Virus record (IMG/VR): IMGVR_UViG_3300035698_011135
Coordinates: 1-22,511 of that record
DNA: 22,511 bases
Origin: a virus
Reading direction: 5' to 3' (one strand)
The notes beneath the pieces are model-generated. The model saw only the letters and a list, made by a program, of their open reading frames with translations. It did no database searches and was not told the origin of the DNA. The translations under genes were made by a program, and so were the position numbers. This document shows, piece after piece, positions 12,332-20,134 of the stretch (position 1 is its first letter; every line of letters starts with the position of its first letter).

Positions 12332-12916
12332 ATGGCGAATACCCAAGAAATTGCAGAACTGGAAGCGAAGCTGTCCGCGTTACGTGCGACGAAAGCGGTG
12401 GCCGGTCTGCCTGAAACCTCCCCTGAAGATGACGTGCTGGCCGATATCGAGGCCGCAGATCCCAGAGCCCCGCGGTCGATTGAGACCCGGGGGATCGAAG
12501 AGCGTCCCAAGACGTGGCAGCCGCCGAAGTCCCTCCCGGACCCGGACCGGCGCCCCGGCAAGGTGCATCGGTGGGTCCGCGTTTCGATGATGGGCCAGAT
12601 CGACAACACGAACGTGTCGAGCAAGTTCAGGGAACACTGGCAGCCAGTCCGGCGCGAGGAGTATCCCGAGATCACGGTACTGCAGGATATCAATGCGCAG
12701 TTTCCGGATGGCATTCAGGTCGGCGGGCTTGTGCTCTGCGTGAACAGCGCCGAAACCATGGCACAGCGCGCGGATTACTACGACAAGCTGGCCAAGAACC
12801 AAGCGGCGGGACAGGATGCGGCCTACAAGGCCGAAGAACAGCATCCGATGCCAGTGCACACCGATCTGGGCCGGCGAACTCAGGTCCAATTTGGAAGTGG
12901 AAATGCGCCTGAGTAG
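12332..12916 (+). CDS. Conserved-looking head-region protein, 194 aa
   Basis: Starts six bases after the scaffold stop with AAGGGT before the ATG. A short N-terminal heptad-like helix (IAELEAKLSALRATK) leads into a disordered acidic/proline region, then a folded part: VHRWVRVSMMGQIDNTNVSS, KFREHWQPVRREEYPE and GGLVLCVNSAETMAQRADYY. A Gln/Ala-rich tail follows. The segment around NVSSKFREHW looks like phage virion-associated proteins found between scaffold and coat genes; no named family is claimed. Probably a minor head or assembly protein. It ends in TAG. Confidence 0.55.
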   Translation: MANTQEIAELEAKLSALRATKAVAGLPETSPEDDVLADIEAADPRAPRSIETRGIEERPKTWQPPKSLPDPDRRPGKVHRWVRVSMMGQIDNTNVSSKFREHWQPVRREEYPEITVLQDINAQFPDGIQVGGLVLCVNSAETMAQRADYYDKLAKNQAAGQDAAYKAEEQHPMPVHTDLGRRTQVQFGSGNAPE

Positions 12917-12938
12917 GCGCTGAACGGAGAAAGAGACC

Positions 12939-13523
12939 ATGTCAGCCACTGCAACACCAATGGGTTTTCGTCCCGTCAAGCTTACCGGCGGCCGCCCGTT
13001 CAACGGCGCTGTCGAAGCGGCGTACGAGATCGCGGACAATTATTCCACCAGCATCTTCTGCGGTGACCCCGTCAAGATGCTGACCACCGGGTATATCGGT
13101 AGGGATGCCGGCACGGATGCCTGCACGCCAATCGGTATCTTCCTCGGCTGCTCGTTCGATGACCCAAATTCGGGCCAACGGGTATTCAAGCAGTACTACC
13201 CAGCCAGCACGAACATTACGACCGGCGTCATTCGCGCCTATGTCTGTGATGATCCGGACGCCATCTTCCACATTCAGGCAAATGCCAGCGTCACGCAGGC
13301 CGGTGTGGGCGGCAACGCCGCCATCGTCTCGACGGCGGGGTCTGTAATCTCTGGCAACTCCAAGGTAACACTTGGCGCCTCCACCATCAACACCACGAGC
13401 ACCCTGCCGGTTCGTATCGTGGGCTTCCTTGAGAGCCCCCGGAACGCCGTCGGGGATGCCTATACGGACGTGCTGGTGCGCTGGAATGTTGGCCACGCCT
13501 TCCGCAACACAACGGGCATCTAA
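12939..13523 (+). CDS. Putative capsid-associated (decoration-like) protein
   Basis: Predicted product of 194 residues with GGAGAAAGAG before the ATG. The N-terminal MGFRPVKLTGGRPFNGAVEA begins a pattern common in small structural proteins coded beside podovirus coat genes. The rest is beta-rich with GDPVKMLTTGYIG, GIFLGCSFDD, ASTINTTSTLPVRIVGF and a C-terminal DVLVRWNVGHAFRN. It has no signal peptide or enzyme motif. Position immediately before the major capsid gene suggests a decoration or cement protein; the role is inferred. Confidence 0.55.
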   Translation: MSATATPMGFRPVKLTGGRPFNGAVEAAYEIADNYSTSIFCGDPVKMLTTGYIGRDAGTDACTPIGIFLGCSFDDPNSGQRVFKQYYPASTNITTGVIRAYVCDDPDAIFHIQANASVTQAGVGGNAAIVSTAGSVISGNSKVTLGASTINTTSTLPVRIVGFLESPRNAVGDAYTDVLVRWNVGHAFRNTTGI

Positions 13524-13555
13524 CGTCCCAGTCGGGACCAATAGGAGAATAGACC

Positions 13556-14467
13556 ATGGCCGCGATGACACGCGCACAACAGCTCAAGCAGCTGGTTCCG
13601 GGACTGAACGCCCTGTTCGGCCTCACCTACGAAAGCTACGAGAACGAACACCTCGAGCTCTTCGACACCGAAACGTCCGAACGCGCGTTCGAGGAAGAGA
13701 CGAAGCTCGCCGGCTTCGACGCGGCCCCGATCAAGCAGGAAGGTGGATCGATCATCTACGACAGCGGACAGGAAGCTTGGACGGCTCGTTACAATCATGA
13801 GACCATCGCAATGGGCTTCTCGTTCACCGAGGAAGCCATGGAGGACAACCTCTATGAGCAGCTCGGCACCCGCTACACCAAGGCCCTTGCTCGTGCGATG
13901 AACTACACGAAGCAGGTGAAGGCGGCGTATCCCTTCAACAACGGCTTTACGGCCTACACCGTCGGTGACGGGCAGCCACTCTTCGACGCAGCTCATCCGC
14001 TGGTCAACGGCGGCTCCAACGCCAATGAGCCAACCACGGCAGCCGATCTGAACGAAACCTCCCTCGAAGCTGCGGTGATCTCCATCGCGGCGTGGACCGA
14101 CGAGCGAGGCCTGCTCATTGCAGCCAAGCCACGCAAGATCTGTGTGCCGACTGCACTCATGTTCGTCGCCGAACGGGTCCTGACCTCGACCTTGAGGGTG
14201 GGCACCGCCGACAACGACCCCAACGCCCTGCGCCAGATGGGTTCGATCCCTGAAGGCTACAGCGTCAACCACTTCTTCACCGATACGGATGCATGGTTCA
14301 TGAAGACCGACGTGCCAAACGGCGCCAAGTTCTTCAACCGTGTGGCCCTGTCCACGGATATGGATGGCGACTTCGACACCGGCAATGTGCGCTACAAGGC
14401 CCGCGAACGGTACAGCTTCGGCTTCTCCGATCCGCTGTCCTACTACGCCTCGCCCGGCTCGGCGTAA
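13556..14467 (+). CDS. Major capsid protein (Mu gpT-like)
   Basis: Predicted product of 303 residues. TRAQQLKQLVPGLNALFGLT, YESYENEHLELFDTETSERA and YNHETIAMGFSFTEEAMEDN are hallmarks of the gpT-like major head subunit family, an HK97-fold shell protein. KALARAMNYTKQVKAAYPFN and a second half with RKICVPTALMFVAERVLTST and the C-terminal ARERYSFGFSDPLSYYASPG complete the fold. The ribosome site AGGAGAAT is strong, codon use is the most host-like of the window, and hairpins follow the stop, as expected for the most abundant virion protein. Folding may use the phage co-chaperonin encoded in the same operon. Confidence 0.88.
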   Translation: MAAMTRAQQLKQLVPGLNALFGLTYESYENEHLELFDTETSERAFEEETKLAGFDAAPIKQEGGSIIYDSGQEAWTARYNHETIAMGFSFTEEAMEDNLYEQLGTRYTKALARAMNYTKQVKAAYPFNNGFTAYTVGDGQPLFDAAHPLVNGGSNANEPTTAADLNETSLEAAVISIAAWTDERGLLIAAKPRKICVPTALMFVAERVLTSTLRVGTADNDPNALRQMGSIPEGYSVNHFFTDTDAWFMKTDVPNGAKFFNRVALSTDMDGDFDTGNVRYKARERYSFGFSDPLSYYASPGSA

Positions 14468-14478
14468 GATTGCGAGCC

Positions 14479-14539
14479 ACCCCTGACGGGGTTTCGCATA
14501 CGGCCCCTCTCCCCTTTCTCGCCACTGGGGAGGGGGGCC
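14479..14539 (+). terminator. Double hairpin after the capsid gene
   Basis: ACCCC-TGAC-GGGGT (14479-14492) is followed by TTTC. Then GGCCCCTCTCCCC (14502-14514) pairs over 13 bases with GGGGAGGGGGGCC (14527-14539), with one G-U. The second stem is very stable but lacks a T-tract. The pair could terminate or attenuate transcription after the coat gene, or protect its mRNA 3' end. The rest of the 163-base gap to 14631 shows only the next ribosome site. Confidence 0.5.
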
Positions 14540-14630
14540 ACAATTTCCGGGCTATCCGGACCATGTGACTGCCCCGGCAGACGATGCACTGACACATGGT
14601 TCAACCTTCGTGCAACAGGAGTGACCTTCA

Positions 14631-15065
14631 ATGGCACAGTCCACTTTCTCAGGCCCGATCCGCGTAGGCACCACCCGTGAGGGTGCGGCTGCCAACCACG
14701 GCCACGTCGTTCTCTCGCAGACCGCGAACATCACCCACGCAAACGTCGAGGTGAACACCTCCACCGGCATCATCATCCCGGCCAACTCCCAGATCATCGA
14801 CATCAAGGTTGAGGTTCTCACGGCATGGGACAGCGACACCGGCGCCGCCCTTGAGATCGGTGGATCGGTGGATGTCGACCTCTTCGCCGACGTCGCCGCC
14901 CTCAAGACCCCGACCGGCCGCTCCACGGTCACCGTGGACGCCACTCAGGCTGCCGTATGGGATGATGTCGGAACTTCCGACGTCACCGTGTATGCGAAGA
15001 TCACCGAGACCGGCGCTGCTGCGGCCGGCTCTGCAAACATCACGGTCCTCTACGCCCAGAAGTAA
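14631..15065 (+). CDS. Beta-rich virion protein, 144 aa
   Basis: CAGGAG stands about ten bases before the ATG. The product is almost wholly alternating hydrophobic/Thr/Ser/Asp residues (HGHVVLSQTANITHANVEVN, SQIIDIKVEVLTAW, NITVLYAQK), with few charges and no Cys, as for a beta-sandwich decoration or head-fibre protein. No family is recognised with certainty. It stands alone between two hairpins, so its level may be set separately from the coat. Confidence 0.55.
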   Translation: MAQSTFSGPIRVGTTREGAAANHGHVVLSQTANITHANVEVNTSTGIIIPANSQIIDIKVEVLTAWDSDTGAALEIGGSVDVDLFADVAALKTPTGRSTVTVDATQAAVWDDVGTSDVTVYAKITETGAAAAGSANITVLYAQK

Positions 15066-15091
15066 TCACGAGCTTGTGTGGCCTACCGCTA

Positions 15092-15126
15092 GCAGGGTGG
15101 GCCACGAGCCCGCCCTGCACTCTTTA
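15092..15126 (+). terminator. Terminator-like hairpin
   Basis: GCAGGGTGGGC (15092-15102) pairs with GCCCGCCCTGC (15108-15118) over 11 bases with one G-U, around a 5-base loop. ACTCTTTAG follows, a short U-rich tail. It lies between two virion protein genes and is probably a leaky terminator or attenuator. Confidence 0.55.
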
Positions 15127-15137
15127 GGGGGACCAGA

Positions 15138-16100
15138 ATGGCCCAACGCGCAAAGCAAATCACGATCAGCCCGACCGCTCCGGATGCTGATGGCATCTTC
15201 ACCGCGGTCGATCTTGGCGTTGCCAAGGATCACCTCATCAATGGCGCCCTCTCCACAGGTCTCGACGCCGACGGCATCTGCGCGTCCCAGACGCCGGCCG
15301 CCGGCGGGTCTCAGGCACTGACCATCAACGGCGCTCTCGGCACCGGTGTGGCGGCACTGAACAAGGACTACGGTCAGTACGTTACCATCACGGCGGCGGC
15401 GGACGACAGTGGCCGTACCTTCACGGTCATGGGAACGGGCAAGACCGGAAATGTGATATCGGAGACGATCACCGGCCCGAACACGACCTACGCCATTGGG
15501 GCCCTGCTCTTCTGGACGGTCACCTCAGTGACGGTTGACGCGGATACCGCCGGAGCCATCACGGTCGGGGTCAACGGGTATGTGACCCTGTCTCAGGCCC
15601 AGCACCTCACCCTTCTCTCCGCAGCCGATGCATCAAGCACCACCTTTACCATCAGCGGTCGGAACCGGGCCGGTGATGCCCTATCCGAAGTGATCACTGG
15701 CGGCGCGACCACCACCGTGGTCGGCATCAACAACTTCTCTCTCATTCAGCGCATCACCGCCTCTGCAGACGCCGTCGGCAACATGTCCTGTGGCGTGAAC
15801 GGTACGTGCGAAGGTCAATGGATCCCACTGAACCACTACGGATTTACGGCATCTTCCGTGTATGTTGACTTCGAGGGGGCTTCGGCAGCCATGACATATT
15901 CACTCGAAAGCACCTACGACGACGTCTTCGCGTCCGGTTTCGATGAGCATGACGCATCGCCATTGACTGATGGAACGATGACCGGTGAAACGGCGGCATC
16001 CTTTGTCTCCATCTCCTCCCCAGTTGCAGCCATCCGCGTGGATGTCTCCGCCTTCACGTCGGGGTCCGCCGTAGTGAGGGTGATGCCGGGCGAGGTATAA
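15138..16100 (+). CDS. Beta-rich virion protein with internal duplication, 320 aa
   Basis: AGGGGGA precedes the ATG. The middle holds two related blocks of about 70 residues, the first from QYVTITAAADDSGRTFTVMG to GAITVGVNG (about residues 75-150) and the second from LTLLSAADASSTTFTISG to NMSCGVNG (about 157-222). Both share the plan TFTxxGxxxxGxxxSExITG...VxxxVNG. The C-terminal part (PLNHYGFTASSVYVDFEG to VVRVMPGEV) is a further beta region. The low-charge Thr/Ser/Ala/Gly composition suits a capsid fibre or surface protein. No named family is claimed. It ends the head module; a hairpin and promoter follow. Confidence 0.6.
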   Translation: MAQRAKQITISPTAPDADGIFTAVDLGVAKDHLINGALSTGLDADGICASQTPAAGGSQALTINGALGTGVAALNKDYGQYVTITAAADDSGRTFTVMGTGKTGNVISETITGPNTTYAIGALLFWTVTSVTVDADTAGAITVGVNGYVTLSQAQHLTLLSAADASSTTFTISGRNRAGDALSEVITGGATTTVVGINNFSLIQRITASADAVGNMSCGVNGTCEGQWIPLNHYGFTASSVYVDFEGASAAMTYSLESTYDDVFASGFDEHDASPLTDGTMTGETAASFVSISSPVAAIRVDVSAFTSGSAVVRVMPGEV

Positions 16101-16112
16101 CGCTGCATATAC

Positions 16113-16127
16113 GCACCACCACGGTGC
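16113..16127 (+). terminator. Weak hairpin after the head module
   Basis: GCACC-ACCAC-GGTGC, a 5-bp stem with a 5-base loop, followed by AATTATGTTGT. It sits 12 bases after the stop at 16100 and before a promoter, the expected place for a terminator, but the stem is short. Confidence 0.35.
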
Positions 16128-16134
16128 AATTATG

Positions 16135-16163
16135 TTGTCTGTGAATTGACGCGCATGTAGGAT
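16135..16163 (+). promoter_or_regulatory. Possible promoter for the second membrane/lysis block
   Basis: TTGTCT (16135-16140), 17 bases and TAGGAT (16158-16163) match 4 of 6 bases at each box. This is weaker than the other three promoters and lacks GTTTAAAC. It fits the 90-base gap before 16191. TTGACG at 16146 is a better -35 but has no -10 at the right distance. Confidence 0.35.
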
Positions 16164-16190
16164 ATTACCTGCTCAATCGGAGCCAAGTGC

Positions 16191-16421
16191 ATGATCGAGC
16201 AGTTAAAAAGTTATTACGACCGCATGACTGATGGTGCCCGTGAGCTGGATATGACGGAGCGCGCGTACATCAGAAGGATCATCCTATGGTGCGAAAGGTC
16301 AAAATGGCTCACCAAGAGCGTCAAGTACCTTCTGGTGGGGTCAGCGGGAGCGTGGGGCCTTTGGCTCGCTCTTCACGGAGCGTGGATCGAGTTACTGAAA
16401 TCTTTCAGCACGGGCCCATGA
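16191..16421 (+). CDS. Single-pass membrane protein, 76 aa
   Basis: A charged amphipathic N-terminus (QLKSYYDRMTDGARELDMTE) is followed by a basic stretch (RRIILWCERSKWLTKSVK) and one membrane segment rich in Trp and Gly (YLLVGSAGAWGLWLALHGAW, about residues 46-65). A short tail KSFSTGP follows. The ribosome site is poor (GGAG about 12 bases upstream). It is two genes before the amidase, so it could be a holin or an antiholin, but the fold is not diagnostic. Confidence 0.5.
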   Translation: MIEQLKSYYDRMTDGARELDMTERAYIRRIILWCERSKWLTKSVKYLLVGSAGAWGLWLALHGAWIELLKSFSTGP

Positions 16422-16900
16422 GAGCTGTTCACAATATTCTCGCTTTCTTTGCGCTGGCCTTTGTCCTCATGTCAGCGTTCATTTTATTTGGCCCAGCACC
16501 ATTGAGCAGTCTCCCGCCAACCTCGGACCGTACCGAGTATGTGCGCGGTGAAGCGGCGCTCATTACGTGGGTGTCGAAAAAACCGTGGGGTTCCACGCTC
16601 TGGTGTCACGCCACGAATGCTGTCGCTCACTTCATTGACAGTGATGGCCTGCGGTATTCAAACACTGTGACTTTCGGGTTCAACCGGCAGTCCGGCCCTA
16701 TTGTGGTCCCGCGGCGGATTGATGTGCCGTCTGGGGCCTCATATGGACCAGCCGAGGTCTTTGAGGTGGTCGAGTACAGTTGCCTTGGCATTTATTCTCG
16801 ATCCGTTAAAGTGCCCCCGTTCGCATTGAATGTTGTGGCCGATGAGAGCCAGCGGATCGAGCAACAAGGAGATGCCTTGGCAAGCTCCACTGAAGAGTGA
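16418..16900 (+). CDS. Membrane-anchored periplasmic protein, 160 aa
   Basis: The ATG at 16418 overlaps the previous TGA; the longer frame from 16286 is a shadow. One N-terminal segment (ILAFFALAFVLMSAFILFG, residues 7-25) anchors a periplasmic domain with two cysteines (STLWCHATN, VEYSCLGIY) and beta-like text such as TEYVRGEAALITWVS. The tail is polar. Function unknown. Between a membrane protein and the amidase it could aid lysis or be a superinfection or immunity protein. No spanin-like coiled coil is evident. Confidence 0.5.
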   Translation: MRAVHNILAFFALAFVLMSAFILFGPAPLSSLPPTSDRTEYVRGEAALITWVSKKPWGSTLWCHATNAVAHFIDSDGLRYSNTVTFGFNRQSGPIVVPRRIDVPSGASYGPAEVFEVVEYSCLGIYSRSVKVPPFALNVVADESQRIEQQGDALASSTEE

Positions 16901-16923
16901 TACCTTGGGCATAGGAGAAAAAC

Positions 16924-17652
16924 ATGGCAAACCGCAAGCAGACTGACTGGATCGCTATCCACGCCTCGGCCACCCGTCCCAGCATGGACATCGGCGTCAA
17001 AGAAATCACCCAGTGGCACAAGAAGCGCGGCTGGAGGACCGTTGGGTATAACTTCGTGATCCGACGCGATGGCACCGTCGAAAACGGCCGCGGTGTAAGC
17101 GAGGTCGGCGCTCATGTCGCCGGCTTCAATTCCAAGTCAGTCGGCGTCTGCATGGTGGGTGGCGTCGACGCGAAGAATGCCCCGGAAGACAACTATACCG
17201 ACCCTCAGTGGGGCTCCCTCCTGTTGCTGGTCGCTCATCTGGTTGCGATATATCCAAAGGCTCAAGTGAGAGGGCATCGCGACTTCCCGAAGGTGCACAA
17301 GGCCTGTCCGTGCTTCGACGCCATCGCATGGGCCCGCAAGAACAACTTCCCCACTGAAGGCGGCGAGGTCAAACCCAAGACCACGACCGTCAAGAAGCCG
17401 GCTGCCGAGAAGCCAGCCACCGGGAAGCCTGACATCCACGCAGTGATGCGGCCGGGGGACCGCAGCGAGGGCGTCCGGTATCTGCAGGTCAAACTGAACG
17501 CGAGGCATTACAACTCCGGCCCGGAGGATGGGTGGTGGGGCAAGAAAACCACCCTCGCTGTCATGGAGCTCAAGCGCGAGAACGGTCTCGGCAAAGATGG
17601 ATCCATCACCTTGGCGCAGGTCGACGCCTGTCCATACCGCGTGGTGAAGTAG
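16924..17652 (+). CDS. Endolysin: N-acetylmuramoyl-L-alanine amidase with peptidoglycan-binding domain
   Basis: Residues 1-140 are a T7-lysozyme-like amidase (Amidase_2): DWIAIHASATRP gives zinc ligand His13, WRTVGYNFVIRRDGTVENGR contains the conserved Tyr42, and RGHRDFP (His118) and KACP (Cys128) supply the other zinc ligands. After a Lys/Pro/Thr linker (about 150-170), residues 175-242 look like a PG_binding_1 domain (GDRSEGVRYLQVKLNARHY, DGWWGKKTTLAVMELKRENG). It cuts the amide bond between muramic acid and L-Ala. There is no signal peptide, so release needs a holin. T7 lysozyme also inhibits its RNA polymerase, but no phage polymerase is seen here. AGGAGA precedes the ATG. Confidence 0.92.
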   Translation: MANRKQTDWIAIHASATRPSMDIGVKEITQWHKKRGWRTVGYNFVIRRDGTVENGRGVSEVGAHVAGFNSKSVGVCMVGGVDAKNAPEDNYTDPQWGSLLLLVAHLVAIYPKAQVRGHRDFPKVHKACPCFDAIAWARKNNFPTEGGEVKPKTTTVKKPAAEKPATGKPDIHAVMRPGDRSEGVRYLQVKLNARHYNSGPEDGWWGKKTTLAVMELKRENGLGKDGSITLAQVDACPYRVVK

Positions 17653-17663
17653 GAGAACGGACA

Positions 17664-18416
17664 ATGGGCGGCTCACCAACAGGCGGCGGCACCACCATGG
17701 GGCAGGCCGGGCCGAGCTCAGGCTCACCCAGCAAGGCCCCGACAACGCCGTACAGCTCATACAGCTCCGGCGGTAGTCCGTTTGGTGGCGGCCAGTTCAA
17801 TTACGGATACAATCCAGCTGTAGGTTTCGGAAACCCATCCGGCGCCGCCCAGACCCCATACTACGATCCGTACTTCGGCACGCAGTCCGGCACCGAGAAC
17901 CCGGCTCCCGTCACCGACCCTGCGACCAATCCGTACTACACCGGGGATCCCAGCAACCCGACGGGAGCTGGAGATACGGCTGGCGGTGGAACGCCGGCGC
18001 CTCAACCCCAGTCCGGCGGCGGTTGGAACAAGGGCGCTGCGGTTCAACAGTTCCTCAATCAGTACCTCGGCGGGGGTGCGTCTCCGTATGCGTCGTTCAA
18101 CCCATACTCCCCAGAGGCCGCGCAGTATTACGGGTCGGCATCCAACCCGACAGGGCAGGTTCCGGGCAGCCCCGGCACCACACCAATTGTGGACACCAGT
18201 GAGCAAACCTACGGGCTTCCGGATACGAATGGCTCAACTCCGACTGCCGCCCCGACGGATGACGCGGGGGGTTACATCTACAGTGTAATCCCGCCAGTCT
18301 CTCATGATGCCAGCGGTACACGCTGGAACAAACAGAACGGCGCCGGCGCGGCTGGTGGCATGGGCTTGCGGTATGTCCGCTCCTATAGTGCCAAGGACGC
18401 AGGCAGGGTGGACTGA
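17664..18416 (+). CDS. Low-complexity Gly/Ser/Pro/Tyr-rich protein
   Basis: Predicted product of 250 residues. The ATG at 17664 has AGGAGAACGGACA before it; the upstream frame is a shadow of the amidase. It is nearly all Gly, Ser, Pro, Thr, Asn, Gln and about twenty Tyr (PYSSYSSGGSPFGGGQFNYG, NPYYTGDPSNPTGAG, GGASPYASFNPYSPEAAQYY), with almost no Lys, Arg or Leu until the last 40 residues (GTRWNKQNG, LRYVRSYSAKDAGRVD). It must be disordered. The composition resembles prion-like or adhesive proteins. Possible roles are an internal ejected protein, capsid surface or condensate-forming protein; none is proven. Confidence 0.55.
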   Translation: MGGSPTGGGTTMGQAGPSSGSPSKAPTTPYSSYSSGGSPFGGGQFNYGYNPAVGFGNPSGAAQTPYYDPYFGTQSGTENPAPVTDPATNPYYTGDPSNPTGAGDTAGGGTPAPQPQSGGGWNKGAAVQQFLNQYLGGGASPYASFNPYSPEAAQYYGSASNPTGQVPGSPGTTPIVDTSEQTYGLPDTNGSTPTAAPTDDAGGYIYSVIPPVSHDASGTRWNKQNGAGAAGGMGLRYVRSYSAKDAGRVD

Positions 18417-18418
18417 CG

Positions 18419-18874
18419 ATGGAATGCGTGGCGAGCAAGGATCCGTGGGGGGACTGGAAAAGGGTACGCCACTGGCTGGTGGCAGCAGTGGAGACGGCGG
18501 ATAGCTACGAGATCGAAGATCTTTATTACTCCGTCATGCAGGGCCAGTCCAAACTGTGGCTGCTGTGGGATGAGCAAACCCTGAAGGGTGCGGCCACTTC
18601 GACAATCGAGGGGCCTACGTGCGTGCTGAGTTTCGCCGGCGGTGTGGATGGTATGGACTGGGCGCCTGTGTGTGTCGCCACCATCTCCGGTCACGCTCGC
18701 GAACATCACGGTACCGTGAGGACCAAGGTGATCGGCAGGAATGGTTGGCAGAAGTTCCTGTCTGGTGTAGGGTTTAAACACACTCAGTCCGTTTTTGTCA
18801 GGGAAGAAAATGAGCACCTCAGGCACAGCGACATTCAACCCGAACTTCGTCGAGATCTTCGAGGAAGCGTTTGA
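18419..18874 (+). CDS. GNAT-like phage protein, 151 aa
   Basis: Starts three bases after the previous stop. The body resembles small GNAT-fold proteins coded beside podovirus tail genes: VRHWLVAAVETADSYEIEDL, QSKLWLLWDEQTLKGAATST, a beta strand CVLSFAGG, then GWQKFLSGVGFKHTQSVFVR near the C-terminus, like the last strand-helix-strand of an acetyltransferase. The acetyl-CoA loop (R/QxxGxG/A) is not convincing, so it may be a structural relic of the fold. It runs 65 bases into the next gene and includes GTTTAAAC copy 6. Confidence 0.5.
   Translation: MECVASKDPWGDWKRVRHWLVAAVETADSYEIEDLYYSVMQGQSKLWLLWDEQTLKGAATSTIEGPTCVLSFAGGVDGMDWAPVCVATISGHAREHHGTVRTKVIGRNGWQKFLSGVGFKHTQSVFVREENEHLRHSDIQPELRRDLRGSV
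18772..18779. promoter_or_regulatory. GTTTAAAC palindrome, copy 6
   Basis: Perfect copy 31 bases before the ATG at 18810, read as Gly-Phe-Lys-His in the upstream gene. No convincing -35/-10 boxes surround it, so it resembles a stoperator more than an operator. Confidence 0.5.
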
Positions 18875-19511
18875 GCGTGCCGGCGCCGATCTCAAGTCTG
18901 GCAACGACTACCGCACGGCCAGACGGTCCTTCAATCTCCTCATGACGTCGTGGGCCAACCGAGGCCTGAACTTCTGGACCATCGAGCAGGACACCTCGAT
19001 CTCCCTCGTGTCGGGCACCGGAGAATACAATCTCCCCGCCGATACGGTCGACGTGTTCGAAGCTGCATACCGGACCGGATCCGGAACCACGCAGCAGGAC
19101 CTCGCCATGACCAGAATGCCCATGGCGGACTATGCGACCATCCCGAACAAGAACCAGACCGGCCTGCCGTTGCAGTTCGTTGTGCAGCGCAACACTGGGA
19201 CCTCCACGATCACCTTGTGGCCCACCCCCAATGCCTCGGCCACTCTGGTTCTGTGGCATATACGCAGGATCGAGGACGCCGGCAACTCGGCCGCCAAGAC
19301 CGCCGATGTGCCCTACCGCTTCATCCCAGCTCTCTGCGCCGGCCTCGCCTATCAGGTAGGCATCAAGAAGAGCCTCCCCCTTGATCGCCTGCAGCTGCTC
19401 AAGGGTGAAGCCGCAGAGGAGTGGCGGATGGCATGGGAAGAGGACCGCGACAAGTCATCGTGGTACCTGAAACCATCCTTGCGCGCCTACTCGAATATCG
19501 GGAGGCGGTAG
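18810..19511 (+). CDS. Head-tail adaptor, P22 gp4-like (packaged DNA stabilisation)
   Basis: Predicted product of 233 residues. The ATG at 18810 with AGGGAAG before it is preferred to an in-frame TTG at 18795. SGNDYRTARRSFNLLMTSWA, NRGLNFWTIEQ, GTGEYNLPADTVDVFEAAYR and a C-terminal AEEWRMAWEEDRDKSSWYLK match the adaptor proteins that bind the portal after packaging and close the head in P22-like phages. The DVPYRFIPALCAGLAYQVG helix is also typical. The stop TAG overlaps the next GTG. Confidence 0.75.
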   Translation: MSTSGTATFNPNFVEIFEEAFERAGADLKSGNDYRTARRSFNLLMTSWANRGLNFWTIEQDTSISLVSGTGEYNLPADTVDVFEAAYRTGSGTTQQDLAMTRMPMADYATIPNKNQTGLPLQFVVQRNTGTSTITLWPTPNASATLVLWHIRRIEDAGNSAAKTADVPYRFIPALCAGLAYQVGIKKSLPLDRLQLLKGEAAEEWRMAWEEDRDKSSWYLKPSLRAYSNIGRR

Positions 19512-19849
19512 TGGGACGGTTCGCACAGGGCAAGAAAGCGTTCGGCTTCTGTGACCGCTGCGGCTTCCGTCGCAAGCTGTCGAGGCTCTATGAGGAGACG
19601 CAGCGCGGCAGGCCGATGGGGAACCGTGTCTGCCGGCAATGCAAGGACATCGACCATGAGCAGAATTTCTTGGGGGATGCCACTCGATATTCAGACAGCC
19701 AAGCCCTGAGGTGGGCGAGGCCGGATCTGTCGATTGATCCGGAGGATGTCACATACAGCAGCCGAGCCATGTTTGCGTGGAACCCGGCCGGCGCCAACCT
19801 GTTCGCACTCGAGGTAAAGCTCGGGCGCGTCACCGTCACCACCAGCTAA
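19511..19849 (+). CDS. Zinc-ribbon virion-region protein, 112 aa
   Basis: GTG start at 19511 overlaps the upstream TAG, coupling it to the adaptor gene. Two CxxC pairs, FCDRCGF (about residue 14) and VCRQCKD (about residue 40), form a zinc ribbon followed by a polar spacer with QNFLG, QALRWARPDLS and a C-terminal beta strand. A protein of this plan stands beside adaptor genes in many podoviruses, but its role is not established here. The N-terminal text of the longer frame (from 19421) is shadow. Confidence 0.6.
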   Translation: MGRFAQGKKAFGFCDRCGFRRKLSRLYEETQRGRPMGNRVCRQCKDIDHEQNFLGDATRYSDSQALRWARPDLSIDPEDVTYSSRAMFAWNPAGANLFALEVKLGRVTVTTS

Positions 19850-19868
19850 CCATCAGGAAGACCAGCAG

Positions 19869-20132
19869 ATGAAGAAGACCAAGGGTAAAAAGAAGTACGC
19901 CTCCGGTGGTAAGATCCAGACCGGCATGTCACGCAAGGGCACTGATCCGATGGGATCTGACCGGACCCGCGGCATCATGGAGCCTGAAGATCCACTCGGT
20001 AGCCTGATCCGGGATCTGGATGAGGACGAAGACCCGCGTGGATCTGACCGCACCAGAGGCTATGCCAAGGGCGGCCGGGTCATGACGCGCGGGGGCGGGT
20101 GCTCCACGCGAGGCAACACTCATAAGGGCTGA
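19869..20132 (+). CDS. Small basic/acidic repeat protein, 87 aa
   Basis: The N-terminus is Lys-rich (MKKTKGKKKYASGGKIQTGM). A doubled SDRTRG motif flanks an acidic centre (IRDLDEDEDP), and the C-terminus is Gly/Arg-rich (AKGGRVMTRGGGCSTRGNTH). The repeated GGATCTGACCGSACC-type DNA words around 19954 and 20040 suggest an internal duplication. Small proteins with GGG-RG tails are common between head-tail genes. Function unknown. Confidence 0.5.
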   Translation: MKKTKGKKKYASGGKIQTGMSRKGTDPMGSDRTRGIMEPEDPLGSLIRDLDEDEDPRGSDRTRGYAKGGRVMTRGGGCSTRGNTHKG

Positions 20133-20134
20133 CC

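Noticed and set aside
13520-14272. 250-codon open frame on the - strand
   Set aside because: It is the complement of the major capsid gene, which is certain.
16146-16151. TTGACG as the -35 of the promoter before 16191
   Set aside because: No acceptable -10 lies 16-18 bases downstream. The TTGTCT/TAGGAT pair fits better, although weakly.
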